Shown: positions 34,389 to 47,300 of the stretch, one piece after another | Layout of the letters: each line of letters opens with the position of its first letter | Position numbering within the stretch: position 1 is the stretch's first letter | From: Prototheca cutis | Lineage: Eukaryota > Chlorophyta > Trebouxiophyceae > Chlorellales > Chlorellaceae | Reading direction: 5' to 3' | Assembly (NCBI GenBank): GCA_002897115.2 | Contig: BCIH01000003.1 | Location: forward strand, 1,445,677 to 1,509,676 | DNA: 64,000 nucleotides | The notes under the pieces: model-generated | Databases searched by the model: none | Told to the model about the DNA's origin: nothing | What the model saw: the letters and a program-made list of their open reading frames with translations, nothing else | Translations under genes and position numbers: made by a program

Positions 34389-34822
34389 TGATGATGTGTG
34401 GTGCTGAAAGAACCCAGACGTTTGTTAGAAGTGGAGGTTTGACTGGACGCAGGGTGGAGAACCGCACGTCTGCTTGGTCATGCCCTGGTTCAGGCTCTGA
34501 CGTGGCGTTCATACGTATGTACGTGTGCATGTGTGTGAGATGAGATGATGACGCAATCATCGAACAAAGGATCATCCTGTGATTACAGAACAAGGGGATC
34601 GCCGAATGGGTATGTGGACTGCATGGTCACGATCATGTGCGCAGACAGAAAGACAGAGCAGGTGGAGGGGGAAGCCTGGGGTGGCGGTGTACACACCAAC
34701 CGCATTCCCGGGGTGGCGCTCTACACACACCAGCAGCATCCACAGCGACGCTGAAATGGAGATCAACTGATCGAACACATACAAAGGCATCCACCCAAGG
34801 AACAATCAACCCACCCCCCAGG
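34389..34822. other. Convergent 3' region of acidic protein and ABCG genes
   Basis: About 430 bases. Contains a minus-strand TGTAA (listed separately) and no coding signal. Confidence 0.5.
34583..34587 (-). terminator. TGTAA poly(A) signal of the ABCG gene
   Basis: TGTAA on the minus strand about 236 bases after the stop codon at 34823. Confidence 0.4.
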
Positions 34823-37800
34823 TCAGGCATCGAGGCCACGCCGAAATACGAGGGCGAGCGCGGCAGCCCTGAACCCCACACCGAGCGCGCCCAGTGCCGC
34901 CAGGCATGCCCAAAACCTTCGGACGTCATACTGCAAAGCTGCCAGGTCAGCACACCGTGCGAGCAGCCACACGCCTCCCAGACGATTGCTCTCTGACACG
35001 ACCATGCCCTCCAGCGCCCAGCGCGCGTAGGAGAACACCTGCAGCCTCGCGACGGCCGGGGAGGGCTGCCCCTGGCGCGCCACTATGGCCGACAGCAACG
35101 CAAACACGGCGGCGGCCAGCTGTGCTGTCCCGGAATCCAGCGCCTGCGATAACAGATACGCCATGCCCGTGCAGCAGTAGACCGTGGCGACGGTGACGGC
35201 ATACATTTGCCACAGCACGGCGCGCGGCACGGCAAAGCTGTACCACATGACCAGGTACACCGCAGACTGCAGCAGTGCACCCGCAACGTCGGCGGCATCC
35301 AGCGCAAGGAAAAACGCCAGTCGGTTCAGCCCCGCACGGGCTTCTCGCTGCGCGACGAGGCGCCGCCTGCCAAATGTCCCGAGCCCGCCGACGGTGGCCA
35401 TCAGGCCTACGGCTACCACAGAGTACGTGGTCGACACGGCATAGTGCATGATGGTCTCTCGCCCGCGATCGGACAGCAGTCCCAGGGTCAGCCCAGCGAC
35501 GGCGATGATGGCGGTGTCGAGGATGAGCCCCACGGGGTCGCGGCTGCGCTGCAGCGCCGCACGAGACAGGCACCACCACCACTGCCGCGCAAACCCCGGG
35601 ACGTCACGACGAGCCAGGTGCACGCGCGCGCCGCCGGCGCCCGGCAACGCCGCGCAGTTCGGTGGCATGCCGAGCGCGCCGTCCAGCCGGCCGACGCCTT
35701 CCGCGCCTGCCCGCCACGCGTCGGCCAGCGACGCCAGGACCTGGTCCACCGCGTAGTCACGCACCTCGCGCAGCCGCCCCGCCCACTGCCGCAGTGCAGG
35801 GTACCGCACAGCGGTTGTTTCAGTGTCAGCCGGGCCGGGTTGACGGGGGGTGCCTGTTTGTAGCGGCGGAAGTGGGCTCATGCCAGACCCCTGGCCCGAC
35901 GAAGCCTCCTTGGCCGCCGCCGGCCGCCGGCGCAAAAACCATGCGCCATCTCCCGCAGAGTCGGTGGATGGTGATGTTGGCACACCNAGCAGGTTGTTCT
36001 TTGAACGCACGGCAGGGATAGCAGGGGGCCTGCTGCTATCATGAACGTAACCTTCGACAGACTGGGAGGGTTGGACCAGGTGGTCCCCTGATGCCTGCAA
36101 CGCCTGGGCACCCGACGGTGGTTCTGACATTCTTTGCACCACTGGCAGCCGACGCGATGGCGTCACCATCGTCGCCATCCCCCGTGCCGGGGACGGGGCA
36201 GCGGAGGCTGCCGCAGCGGCATCCAACGCACGCAGCAGCAGCTCTGGCAGGGCATCGTCCGCAGCGCCGGCCTCCCTGGCGGCCCAGACCTCTGCCAGCG
36301 CATCCGATGCCGCCCGTGGTGCAGGCAAAGGAGCGGCGGGAGCGAATGAGTCGCTGTTTGTCTCCCCCCCCCCCGCCACCGCGCCCGCCCCCAGCCCCAG
36401 TCCAATTTCGCCTGTGACGATGTCGAGAAACACGTCGGCCGGGTTCATCTGGCCCGGCAGCGTGTACCCCAGGGATTCGAAATACAGCTGGAGGTCGGCC
36501 GAAGGCCCATAGTACACGGTTCTGCCCCGTGCTCCAAGCAGCAGCACGTCGTCCAGCAGTCCGAAAACTTGCGCCGAGGGCTGATGAATCACAGCCGCCG
36601 CCGTGACCCCTCGGGTTCGGACGATGTGTTGGAGCGTGCGGGCCAGTGCCCGGGAGGCCGAAGCATCCAGGCCTGAGGTTGGTTCGTCCAGCAACAACAG
36701 CCGCGGCTCCGCAACGAGTTCCAGTCCGATGCTGGCGCGCTTTCGCTGGCCGCCAGAGAGCCCTCGGGCCTCGGGGTCGCCGACGAGCACGTCTGCCACG
36801 TCCTCGAGGCCCAGGGCGCGCAGCGTGCTCTTCACCCGGGCCTCGCGCTGCGCCGGCTCCGTGCCCGAGGGCAGGCGGTGCGCGGCCGCAAACAGCAGCG
36901 TCTCGCGCACCGTGAGGTCGGGGTGTAGGGCGTCGTCCTGCGGGACAAACCCCGTGACACGCTTGTACCGTGCCAGCCGGTCGGCAGTGCCGTTGACGAG
37001 GACGGCGCCGCTCACTCGGGCCGCGCGCCGCCCCGCCCACGCGTGGCCTGCCAGCACGCCCAGCAGCGTCGTCTTGCCCGCGCCAGAGGGACCCATGATG
37101 GCCGTCAACCGCGCCGCCCGCAGTTGCCCAGAAACGCCGGCCAGGATCGTCCGGCCGCGTGGGCCCCGCAGCGCCAGGCCCAGGCCCCGGAACTCGATGT
37201 GCAGGAACAGCCGCCGTTCATTGCTGCTGTTGTTCATGGTGGCATTGGGTGCAGTAGGGGCGTGGGTGACCGATCCGGCCGAGCTCGTACCAACAACTCT
37301 GTGGTCGTGGGGCCCGTCCAGCAGCGGGGCCCGCAGACCCGACTCCAGCTCACAGCTGTCGCCACGCCGCAGGCCTCGCTGTGAAGACTCCTCCTGTGCC
37401 TCCTGCTGTCCCCTGGCCAGGTACTGTGCACTGCCGCCGTCAGACACATCATCACTGCTGGAACGCTGGCCGAGCCGTCCAACGAGAGGCACCCACCAGC
37501 GTCTCCAGGAAGCCGGCCCAGGTTTGGCTGGTACAACCTCATCCACATCGTTCAGCGTCGTCCCGTCCTGAGAATCGAGCTCGATCACGCCATCAGCGTG
37601 CTCGCCTCCATTCAAGGCGCCAACTTGCAGTGACAGCTGGTGCTGTGGGTGATGCGTGGCGGTCCCGTTGGCAGGCCTGGCATTCCCCACGCCAGCACCA
37701 GCCACTTCCACCGAAGAGGCGTCGCCTTCGCGCGGGGTCAGGCGCTTGAGGACCGCCGTGTACCACTTGGAAGCCTGCCAGATCAGCCACAGCACCAGCA

Positions 37801-39362
37801 CCAGCAGCGCGTCGATGGTGAAACCGGTGAAGTTGTCGTCGAAAATCTCTGTGCCCGCAGGGCAGATGGCCCCGGGGGGGCAGGATTCGGGCGCCACCAC
37901 ACCCACTCGGCAAAAGTGCCGTGCAGGGCAAGGCCGCTTGTCCAGCGGCGTCGGGCAGTAATGCCCGCCCCTGTTTTTTTTGTTGGGGAAGATGAGGAGG
38001 GGGTGGTCAGGGGGTTGAGTGTCTTGTTGAGCGTACGTTTGAGTGTATGAGTTCGGGGGATTGCTTGCATGCAGGTGGGCTGGTAGACATGGGCGCGGTC
38101 TTTTGGGGCCCTTGCCAGCTTGGTCTCCTGGGATATCGCCGGGAAATGCGCTTCACTGACGTCACCAATCCGCTGGCCAGCTACTCGAGAAAGAACACAC
38201 CATCCCATTGCTTGACACCACCAGACGCACGGGCAGAAGACAGAGCTCGTTCCATAGTCCCAGTCGGCCACGGGAAACGCCTGCTCCGGGGGCACAATGG
38301 CCCACTTGTCGGCACCACCACAACCCAGCCCCGCACGCTCCTTGTAGCCGTAGGGTGCACACCACTTGTCTTGTTTGACCCCGGGCTGCACGGGCCGGCG
38401 GTAGGGCGGCGGCGGCAGTTCCGGTTTGGCCCTGCACAAGAAGCCAGTTCAGTTTTCAGGACATTGACTCGCTCAGTCGGTGAGGATGTCCACGCAGCAG
38501 CAGCATGAGCCCCTTCCCAGCCCCGACCAGTGTCGCACCGGGGACAAAAGGCGCCCAGGGGACAGGGCATGATGCAGTCGAGCCCGCCGGGACAGAAGAA
38601 GCCCTCGCAGCACGCGTGGGGCTCTGGTCGGGGAAGTGCCCCATGGTCCCAGGGTCCAGCGCCCTTGCGTCGCTCCAGCGAAGCATCAAAGTGACCGGGG
38701 TCGCAGGCCAGGGAGGCATTGCCGGCGGGGCAGTGCGGCGTGTCAGGCACTTTTTCGGGATTCTCGGTGGGCAGCATGTACTGCATGCATGTATTGGGGA
38801 GACGGGGGAGCAGTTGCGACAACAGCTGAGACACAGAGTTGTGCATGCCATGCCATGCACTCGCTTCTTTGCTGATGTAATTCTTGTTGAGCGACCCTGG
38901 TGCATTGCAGCAGGGCATAATCCCTCTGCTGGCATGTGAGAAAATCCAGCCATGACGCCCAACCCCCCACACAGCAACACACACACGCTTCCTCTCGCAA
39001 GCTCACGGGCCACGCACCCTGATGTACATCTCAATCTCCGAGGGCCCACACAGGAAGGGCTCCAGGGGTTTGCTGTCGGCGCAGATGGGGTCCCCTGGGG
39101 GACCTGACACGGGGGGCCAAGGGAAGGACTGGGCCAGGAGGGAGGTGGCCCCCTCTCGACTGTCCCCGACACAAAAGGCCACCTGCGCCCGCGTGGCGTT
39201 CCACAGAGCCTCCATGGTGCGCGACCATGGTGAGTCTGGCACGTCAGAGCGTCGATGAGCGGGGCCCAGCGGGATCCATGGCAGGACCTGCGCGCTGCAC
39301 CCGGTCAGCGATACCAGGACGAGGAGGGACCAAGTCAGTGTGGGGGTCGCTGCAGGGGCCAT
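34823..39362 (-). CDS. ABCG half-size transporter with Cys-rich N-terminal domain
   Basis: Four exons (39362-39018, 38780-38539, 38431-38231, 37970-34823) give 1311 residues. The N-terminus is a signal peptide ([16 protein letters not shown]) and a luminal domain of about 330 residues with many Cys in [10 protein letters not shown] / CPLGAFCP style, as in plant ABCG24/ABCG28 and their algal kin. One membrane helix follows ([13 protein letters not shown]). The nucleotide-binding domain has Walker [12 protein letters not shown], signature [12 protein letters not shown] and Walker [14 protein letters not shown] long low-complexity linker (about 300 residues) separates it from the C-terminal six-span membrane domain. 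Such proteins export lipids or wall precursors; the substrate is unknown. About 40 per cent of the protein is linker and luminal domain, longer than usual. Confidence 0.93.
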
Positions 39363-39503
39363 GTCCTTGCATCATGGCACGCCAGGCGTCACCCAAATTT
39401 GAAACACGGTTTACATGGCAGATCAGGCGTGTTGCCTTGTCCAGCATGGGCGTCTCAGGTCGCTCATGTGACCCGAGCATCCATGGGGAATGTGCCCCGC
39501 CCA

Positions 39504-39508
39504 TTACA
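39504..39508 (-). terminator. TGTAA poly(A) signal of the pfkB kinase gene
   Basis: TGTAA on the minus strand 152 bases past the stop codon at 39660, within the 297-base gap to the ABCG start. Confidence 0.5.
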
Positions 39509-39659
39509 AGATCACTTCATTGTTAATTCCGTGTCGGAAGAATTTCCGGCACTGGCACGTCTGACAGCACAACAAAATGCTCATCTGAAAGCGCTGAATC
39601 CTATGTTCTAAAATGAGCTCACAACTGCAATGTCATAAATTCCACTGGGTGTGCAGGGA

Positions 39660-41260
39660 TCAGCAGTGTTGCAGCGTGCAGTCGTCGTGCGTGCGGCTCG
39701 TCTGCTGTGCCAGCCGGGCCCTCAGTCCTTCCAGATCTTCCCGACTCAGTTCGCCGCCCTTGGTCCCCACGGCGGTGCCCCCCAGTGCGCACCCCGCCCG
39801 CGCGGCATCTGCCAGCGGCCTTCCCGCCAGCACTGCCCACAGCACGCCGGCCGTAAAGGCATCCCCCGCACCGACCGTGTCAACGACAGTCACGCCCTCC
39901 GGCGCCGGCGCGGTGGCCTGTGCCCCATCCCGGCCCCGCACCAGGCACCCCTGTGGGCCCTGGCTCACCACCGCCAGCCGGCACCGGCTCCCAAGGTACT
40001 CTGCTGCAGCCGCCGCAAACTGTGCGCTGGTGGGGCCGACGCCGGGCTCTGACGGTCCAGCCGCCAGGCGGGCCTCCTACACAGTTATTGCAGGGGTGTC
40101 GCTTGTTGTCAGGGATGATTTTTTTGGTTTCATGACAAGGAGAAAATCATCGTCGTGCAAGAGCAGTGTGCATGCGTATGCAGGGCACTGCATGGACCTC
40201 TGTTCGCAGCGAGGGCTTGGGGTCCAGGTGCACGGAAGGGCAGTCGCCTGTCCCCCCGGGGCCCNGCCACATGAGGAAGAGGAACAAGACCCCGTTCCCA
40301 AAGAAAATACACCCCCCACGGACCTGGCACACGGCTTCGGCTTCTTGTTCGTTGCAGAAGATGACATCAACGAGTCCTTCGGCCAGCAGGGCATCCATGG
40401 CAGCCCATCGGGCCCGAACAATTTCCAACGATGCAAGGTCCAGCGAGGTCAGCGCCCCAGCGGCCCGGGCGGCTGCCAGCAGGCCCTCGGTCAGTCCCGG
40501 GCGGTAGAGGCAGTAGCCCTCGCAGTGGACCAGACCGGCACCTTGAATGAGGTCGGCAGGCACCGCGCCGGGGTCACGGAACCGCGCGGCGGCCGCCAGG
40601 CACGTCCGCATCGTCCGTTGGCCATCAGGCGTCACCTTTTTGTGGTGGTGGAGTTTGGNAGATTTATTGAAATGTTCATTATGCCTTGCAAGCTCAAGCA
40701 ATGCTGGAGGGATGGAACAGGCTTGTCCCCTGGTACTGGTGGTGGTTCTGGACAGCAGCACCCAGACATCCAGCGGCTTCCAACCATTACTCAGCCAAGA
40801 CACTTACCAGACAGAGGCAGCTGGCAGTGGANTCTGGGGCATTAAGCAGGCAGGGTTGGACACCGTAACCAGCAAAGCTTGCCGTTACCGTCTGGGCAGC
40901 TGCATCTTCACCCACCATCCCACAGAAGCGGACCTCCAGACCGTCATTCTGGCCCAGGACTGCCAGGGATTTGGCCACGTTGGCTGCAGAGCCGCCCAGT
41001 GTGCTGTTGTGGGAGGAAGGGAGGGCGGGGATGCGTCATGCTAAGACAACCTGCTCGCCCCTGCCCTGGCTGGCCGCCATGAGGTGACCGACCTACCTGC
41101 GGGCCGACCGCTTCACCTCCTCGAGCGCAAGCAGGTTCCCCAGCTCCTTTTCATCCACCAGGCTGCAGCCACCTGGCTCCGCATGGAGTCGGCTCAGCAG
41201 CTCTGCGGGGACATCCGACACGATGTCCACGATGGGGTCGCCAAACGCGACGACCTTCAT
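39660..41260 (-). CDS. pfkB family carbohydrate/nucleoside kinase
   Basis: Exons 41260-41097, 41003-40808, 40635-40324 and 40076-39660 give 362 residues. The fold begins KVVAFGDPIVDIV. LGGSAANVAKSLAVLG is the first pfkB signature and DTVGAGDAFTAGVLW, near residue 290, the second, with the catalytic Asp in GAGD. FCNEQEAEAV is the conserved NxxE region. The family phosphorylates sugars or nucleosides (adenosine kinase, ribokinase, fructokinase); the nearest subgroup is not clear. One acceptor reads AAAAAG and another TGTAG; both are supported by phase. The gene is divergent from TRAPPC4. Confidence 0.93.
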
Positions 41261-41715
41261 GCCGCCACTGTCTCCGGCCAAGACGCCCCAGAGAAAAAAG
41301 GTGGCTGATGCCCGATGCTGCAGCGTGTACAATTCTGCTGATATTGTATTATGGGAATTGGGTAGATTTGATGAGTTGAATCTCGAAATACGAGCTGTAT
41401 GGAGCATGCGTGCAAAGCTCACCACCCCCTCCACCTGCACAGCTGCCAGAGCACTTTGGATTGGGAGGAATCGGAACACCGCTGGTGATCAGGCTTCTGT
41501 TATGACCAGGCTACTTTCCTCCCTGACTTCGTCAATCGCACGTAGCATTGAGATCTATATCATTAAAGGAGCTTCCACACCTGGGAGATTCATCTCCTCC
41601 AGGCACTCTGCGTTCGATCACAGGCACGCTCGTTCGGGGTGGACCTGCCTCGTCTTGGCAGGGCTCCTGGACTCCAGACGCGAGTTGACCGAGCTGGGAA
41701 CAGATGATGGTTTAG
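41261..41715. promoter_or_regulatory. Divergent promoter of pfkB kinase and TRAPPC4
   Basis: 455 bases between two start codons on opposite strands. It is AT-richer than the genes. No TATA recognised. Confidence 0.55.
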
Positions 41716-42798
41716 ATGCCTGGCATATATTCCTTGTGGATTGTTGGCAGGAATGGCGGGCTGCTATACAATCGAGTAAGGAGGACGGGTGTGGTCTGCG
41801 TGCGGGACCTCGTCTCGGGCTGGCAGCAGCACACCCCTGAACGCATGTGTTGGCGTGCAGCCTCCATGCCGGAAACATCCCCTGCGCTGTTTGTGTACAG
41901 GACGTTGTCCAGCTTCCGGGACTGGACTTCAATGACAAGCTCCGTCTGGCCAGCAGCTGGTGAGCCTGCTCTGCGCAAGTGCATGGTCACCTGCCTTTGG
42001 CAGAGGGGTGGCACGTGGCAGTGCTGGTGTACACCAGTGCGACCACCGCCATCACCACTCCTTTGTTCCACAGGTTTGGCATGTGCAGCATTGCATCTCA
42101 AATCTCGCCGGTAGAAAACTGCTCAGGTGTGGGTGGGGGCACCTGTGGGTGGCATCGCCCAAGACAGAGTGGCTGTGAGATGCTTGGACATGCCGTGAGC
42201 GCCAGTGAAGCGAGCCCCTGATAGCATGACCAGTCCCTCATGAGAACTGTGCTCGCTGGCACCCATCGATTCATTTTTTGCACTGGTTCTTGAGCACACA
42301 CCTCTTCAACGCCTCACCTGCAGAGATCCGGCTCCTTCAGGCTGATACCTTTGACTTGCATGGCTTCCAGACACTCACAGGGACCATCTTTATCATGATG
42401 ACGCAACCCGGAACGCCCGACGGGGCGGAGACTCTCCGCAACACGTGAGAATGAGTTTGGAAGGGATTGCGATGACATGGCGTGTGGGGTTGTGGAACCT
42501 GGCTACAGTTCCATGGATACAAAGGCTGCCTGGTGCAGAGAGGAAACTACGAAGTTGCTGCAGAACCTGAAAACACCTCCCCTGCTCTGATGATGTCTTG
42601 AATAATCCGTCGCAGAAGCGCAGCTTCAGAATGCCCCCCAACCGCTGCTCCACGACAAGCAGGGTGTATAGCCTGTATACGGACTATGTGATGAAGAATC
42701 CGTTCCATGAGACGGACCAGGTCATCAAGGCAGAGCTGTTTGACAGCAACCTCGTGGCTGCGCTGTCCGCATTCAACCGAAAGTGGGCCATGGCCTGA
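41716..42798 (+). CDS. TRAPPC4: TRAPP complex subunit TRAPPC4 (Trs23)
   Basis: Exons 41716-41775, 41901-41959, 42074-42126, 42324-42444 and 42663-42798 splice to 142 residues. The start MPGIYSLWIVGRNGGLLYNR is the first longin-fold strand of the TRAPP core. EIRLLQADTFDLHGFQTLTG is the conserved motif of Trs23/TRAPPC4 (human LETDTFKLHCYQTLTG), and VYSLYTDYVMKNPF near residue 100 matches the C-terminal helix. It is a core subunit of the TRAPP tether that activates Rab1/Ypt1 in ER-Golgi traffic. It lacks the PDZ-like insertion of animal TRAPPC4 (219 residues), as in some other eukaryotes. Confidence 0.92.
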
Positions 42799-43233
42799 GG
42801 CCGGGCACGCAGCGCTAGGCCTTCAATCCTTCGATTGTCGCTCGAGATTGCTGGAAGCAAGGGCGCAGCATGCTTGAACACTGGGAAGCTGACCCTTCGG
42901 TACAGCTGACGAGAGTGTTTGCCACCTGTCATTGGGGCGGGCATGGATTGTGTAATGAGGAGAGGCCTGTGTCGTTAGGGGAAAACGTCCTGGATCGTGC
43001 GCGGATTGGAGCTGGAATGGCCGCGTGCCGATCGGACCCAAAGAAAAAATCCGGACATGGATGCACGGAAACCCACCTCCCCAAAATGCAGGACGCGTCT
43101 GCGTTTTCCTTGTAGCGTCGCAGATGCACGGGTTGTTTTTGTGCATTTTACAGTGTGCAAAACACATTGCCAACTTTAATTTTGGGAGTGGTTGGCCCCG
43201 GCTGCTGCGTCGACATCTGCATCTGGAGCTGCC
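42799..43233. promoter_or_regulatory. Intergenic downstream of TRAPPC4
   Basis: 435 bases between two plus-strand genes. Holds the TRAPPC4 poly(A) signal; nothing else recognised. Confidence 0.5.
42951..42955 (+). terminator. TGTAA poly(A) signal of TRAPPC4
   Basis: TGTAA 153 bases downstream of the TRAPPC4 stop codon. Confidence 0.6.
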
Positions 43234-43640
43234 ATGGCCGACACCTCGAGCTACCAGGACCCAACGGTGATTTGGAGCGATAATGACCAGCTCCTGGGGA
43301 GCGGACAAGTAGCGGCTACAGGTCTTGGCGGGCGGTATTTCACATTCTCGCTGCGCACCTCCTGGCGCACGTTCAAGCTCAAGTGGGCGACAGTGAAGAG
43401 GTGCGCGCGACGACCCTCGGCGCTGCCCTAGTTGCTGTCATGGGCATTGTTCATGCATGTATGATTGAGTGATGGGCATGCAGTGGGTGCCGATGGGGGG
43501 AGCCTGCCCGGTGGAGTTTGGTCTCTCCCGAGATCTCAGCCNTACTCCCTGTGGATCGCCCCGAGAACAGGAGGACCAGCAACTGGTTCGATGTGCTGCA
43601 GGACAAGACCAGGCGCAGATCTAGCGTGGCATATTTTTAG
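43234..43640 (+). CDS. Small unknown protein
   Basis: Two exons, 43234-43400 and 43484-43640, give 107 residues. Exon 1 starts MADTSSYQDPTVIWS and reads GGRYFTFSLRTSWRTFKLKW. Exon 2 ends NWFDVLQDKTRRRSS followed by VAYF and TAG. The join is in phase with a GTGCGC donor and CATGCAG acceptor, but exon 2's first half is Trp/Arg-rich and may be intron. No domain was recognised. An intronless version would end at 43431. Confidence 0.45.
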
Positions 43641-44342
43641 TCACAGCTCGCCATTGTAGATTCATGCATTAGGGTGCTCCTGGCGCGAGGCTCCAAGCCA
43701 CCTCGAGGCCCAGGGCTGCCGGCAGGCGGCTCGGTCCGACCAACCGGACGAGGTCATGCGTCGTGCCCACTGTCGCAGGGGCCCGACGCGAAAGTGCACG
43801 GACCCGACCCGGAACAGAGCATCACATCCTCAGGATCTGTCTTGTGAACTCGTAGCGAGTACCCATTCTGGTACAATTCTCCCATCCGTCATTGGTTCCT
43901 TGCTTGCAAATGAAGATTGCCTTGCGGCAACGCAGCGCAGCGCTGCATCCGTGCCAGCGGTCCCCAGCAGCCCCCACCCGGCACGGCACCCGACGGTGCC
44001 TCTGGGCCGGCCAGGGTCCCAACCTTGCCTGTCAATTCCCTTTTTCGATTGATCTTCCCGCTTGCCAGATCTGGCCAGCCACGGTGCCCTTGCAGCAGCC
44101 GTGAATCCCCCAGCGGTGCCATGTTTTGCCGACCGTGTGACTTGGGCCAAGGAGGGGGGCGCAGGTGCTCAAGGGGGTTCTGAGAGTATCGCAGGACAGG
44201 GGGATGGTCTTGCCTGCTTGCATGCTAAGACACGCTGCGTTGGGTGCACAGCAATCCGAGGGAAGTGATGGCTGCGCCGTTCTCATGCCGAGCTTGTCAG
44301 GAAACTGCCTGGCACACACTAGGTTCCCACGTCATGCTTGCC
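43641..44342. other. Intergenic / convergent 3' region, no gene recognised
   Basis: About 700 bases between the small unknown gene and the 3' end of the RING/C2H2 gene. Short open frames only. Confidence 0.5.
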
Positions 44343-47300
44343 TCAGGCAGTTTCCAGGAGCTGCCACCGAGACGACCTGGCTTCGACTTCGCCAGCTTGC
44401 CCCGGCCGAGAATCAGCGGCCGCTGGACCTGCCGCAGCGCCTGCCGTGCGAGCCGGCCGACGCATGACTGCCCACCGGTCACCGTCGGGTCTCCGGACGC
44501 CTACGGCGACGGGGTCCACCGGCGGCGGCGGTGGCGGCGGGGCTGGCTCGGCCGTCGCCACTGCCCGCCAACTCGTAGCTGACGGACCTCTGTTCCCATC
44601 CTGCCCCCCTGGCTGGGCACCCCAGCCACGGGTGGGACCGGGGGCACTGACCGTGAGATGTGCCACGCTTCCCGGCGCCAGGTAGCTGTGGTCGATCCGG
44701 AATCGACCCCGGACACCCCCGCCATACGTGTCCAACACGTCTGTCGGAAAGCGGGAATGAGAGTGTGGTGTGAGTTCGGGAAGGGGCCATGCAATGCAAG
44801 GATCAACCCCTCTCCCAACCGCTCACGTCTCCTCACCCCTTGTTTACACAAACACCTCCTACCCCACCCCTCACCCTTGCGGTCGGCGGCCGAGTCAAAG
44901 TAGGCGGTGGCCTGCTCAGCGCCGTCCCAGTCGAGACGGTACCCCCCCGTCCAGCGACGGAGAAAGTAGTGCAGGTCGGTGGAGATGGGGATATCCGTGA
45001 ACCGCACAAAGTGCTCCTCTTCCGCACGCAACATGGTCTGCAGCTCCACGGGGGTCACCGCGGGCGCAGCGCGTGACAGCAGCCGACGGGGAATGGCGCT
45101 GGTTGGAGTCCTGAAGACGCGGACCAGCCGACCGGGTTCCTGCCCCATGCCGCAGCTCGTCAGACCGTACGTCGCGGCCAACGCATGCGCCGTCGCGCGC
45201 TGTTCTGCCGGCATCGGCCACAAGTCCCGCCGACTGGATTGCTGGTTGGCACTGGGGGCGGAGCTGCCTGCAGCACCGGCGGCACTACCACCGCTCCCAG
45301 CACCACTAGCACTGCTCGTCAAAAAGGCAGCAAATTCGCGTTCCAGGCGTTCGACGAGCACGGGTGAAGCCTTGGCGGCGGCAATGAGCTTGCCGCTCCA
45401 CTCCACGTCCCGAACAGGGGCATTCGTCCCGAAGGAAGTGCTGCTGGGGCCTGCGGCGCTGTCGGGCACGCCAAATGCCTCTGCCAGCCGGCTCCGCCGT
45501 GCGACGAGTTCGCACTCCTCGTCGCACTGCAGGTGCACAGGCTCTTGTCCGGGTTCGAGGGCGTAGTGCACGCGCCGCCGCCCGCAGTCGCAGCTCACCG
45601 TTACCTTGATGAGGGAAGGCAGGGCTGTGCGCCGCCGCTGGCGCTGGCCATCGAGTGCTGTTGCGTCAGACGACTGCTCAAAGGACATGGTGTCTGCACC
45701 GGTCGCGGTGGGACCAGCTCCTGCAACACCCCCTGGCCCCGCAGTCGCCATCAAGGGAGGAAAGGCCATTTCAGCCTCCTCCCGCTCATTGCCTGCCCCA
45801 TCGCTGACGTCCAGCCGCGAGAAAACGTCGACATCATCGTCAAACACGTGGAGTCTTCCCTCATCCAGCTCCGGCGCAAAACCGCCGGGCCGCCGGGTGG
45901 TGTGGATGTTGTTGCTGCTGTCGCGCGGGCGAGGCCGTTGACCGCTGACCGCACTGGCCCCGCCGTTGGTACCAGCCGCAGCCGACAACATGATCGCTGC
46001 CTCGTCAGCCAAACCAGCACCCCGTCGGTGGCGCTGCCTCTGATCCATCCCAGGCCCTGCCCCACCGGGGTGCCCCCGGCCCGTGTACCAAAAGTCGGCA
46101 GGCAGACGCTGTGCACGCTGTGCATTCCACCTCGGCATCGTCCCGGCGTGCTGCCGGTGCACATGGCGCTGCAGCTCCTCGGGCGATCGAAAAGCGACCA
46201 TGGCCTCGACGCAGGCCGGCGCGGTGCAGGCGTAGTGGTCCTCCATCAGGTGGTGCCACAGCGCACCCGGGTCAAGCAGCACCATCGCAGACTCCAGCGG
46301 GTGCGCGGGGCACAGCGGGCACAGCAGGTGCGCCTGCCGAGCATGCTCCACCACCGCATCCACGTCTGCATTGATTGGATTTCATTCAGTCGAGGGAAAT
46401 TGCTCTGGTTTTTTTCTGAATGGGAATTGCGATAAAGAGGATGATGCGTCGGAGCACAGGACGATGGGAAAATCCCCCCAAAATCCGCCACACACTCTCA
46501 CTCACAAACACTACCACAATCAATTTTTAAAAAATGCCACCATAGCTACCGTTGAAGTGCGCGGCGCAGGCTGGGCAGGTCGGGTGGGATTCATGGAGGT
46601 GTTGCTGCAGCTGCGACTGGTCTGTGTATACTGCCAGCTCATTCACAAAGCGACGGCCCGCCGCCAGGCACACGGGGCACAGGTGGCAGGCTGGGTGCCT
46701 TTGACGCACGTGCGCCAAAAAATCTTCCCTACGTTTGAGCACCATCCCGCACTTTGGACAGCTCAGCGACACACGCTGCTCCAGAGCACGATGAAAAGGC
46801 GACTTTGAGTTTCGGCGCGCATTACCCCCAAATGCCGACCTGGGTGGTTGTTGAGGGTTAGGTGGGTTTTTTTGGGGGGGGGGGGGNGGGNGTATTGGTG
46901 ATGATGATCCGTGTTGTTGTCCGCGCCACACTCTCATCATTGTCACCACACAGATGAAGAAAGGGATCAAGAACATCACCGACAGACCTGTCTACGAAGA
47001 CATCAGTACTCTCCGCAGTGAGCGGCCGGGGCTGTTGCGCCAGGAGCTGTTCAAATGCCAGGCCCTCGCGCCACTCGGTGACCACGATGGCATCGAGTTC
47101 CTGCTTGCACAACGGGCACTCCCGGTGGCCGTAGCACAACCGGGTGCGCAGGCAGCAGTCGGCGCAGACCACGTGGTTACAGTGCCCCAGCGTAGCCTCC
47201 ACCACAGGCTCAAAGCAGACGGGGCAGTCGGGTGCTTCCACGCCAGAGGGGAGCGCTGGAACAAAGGAAGAACCCTGGGCCCCAGCACCCCGGCGGCCCG

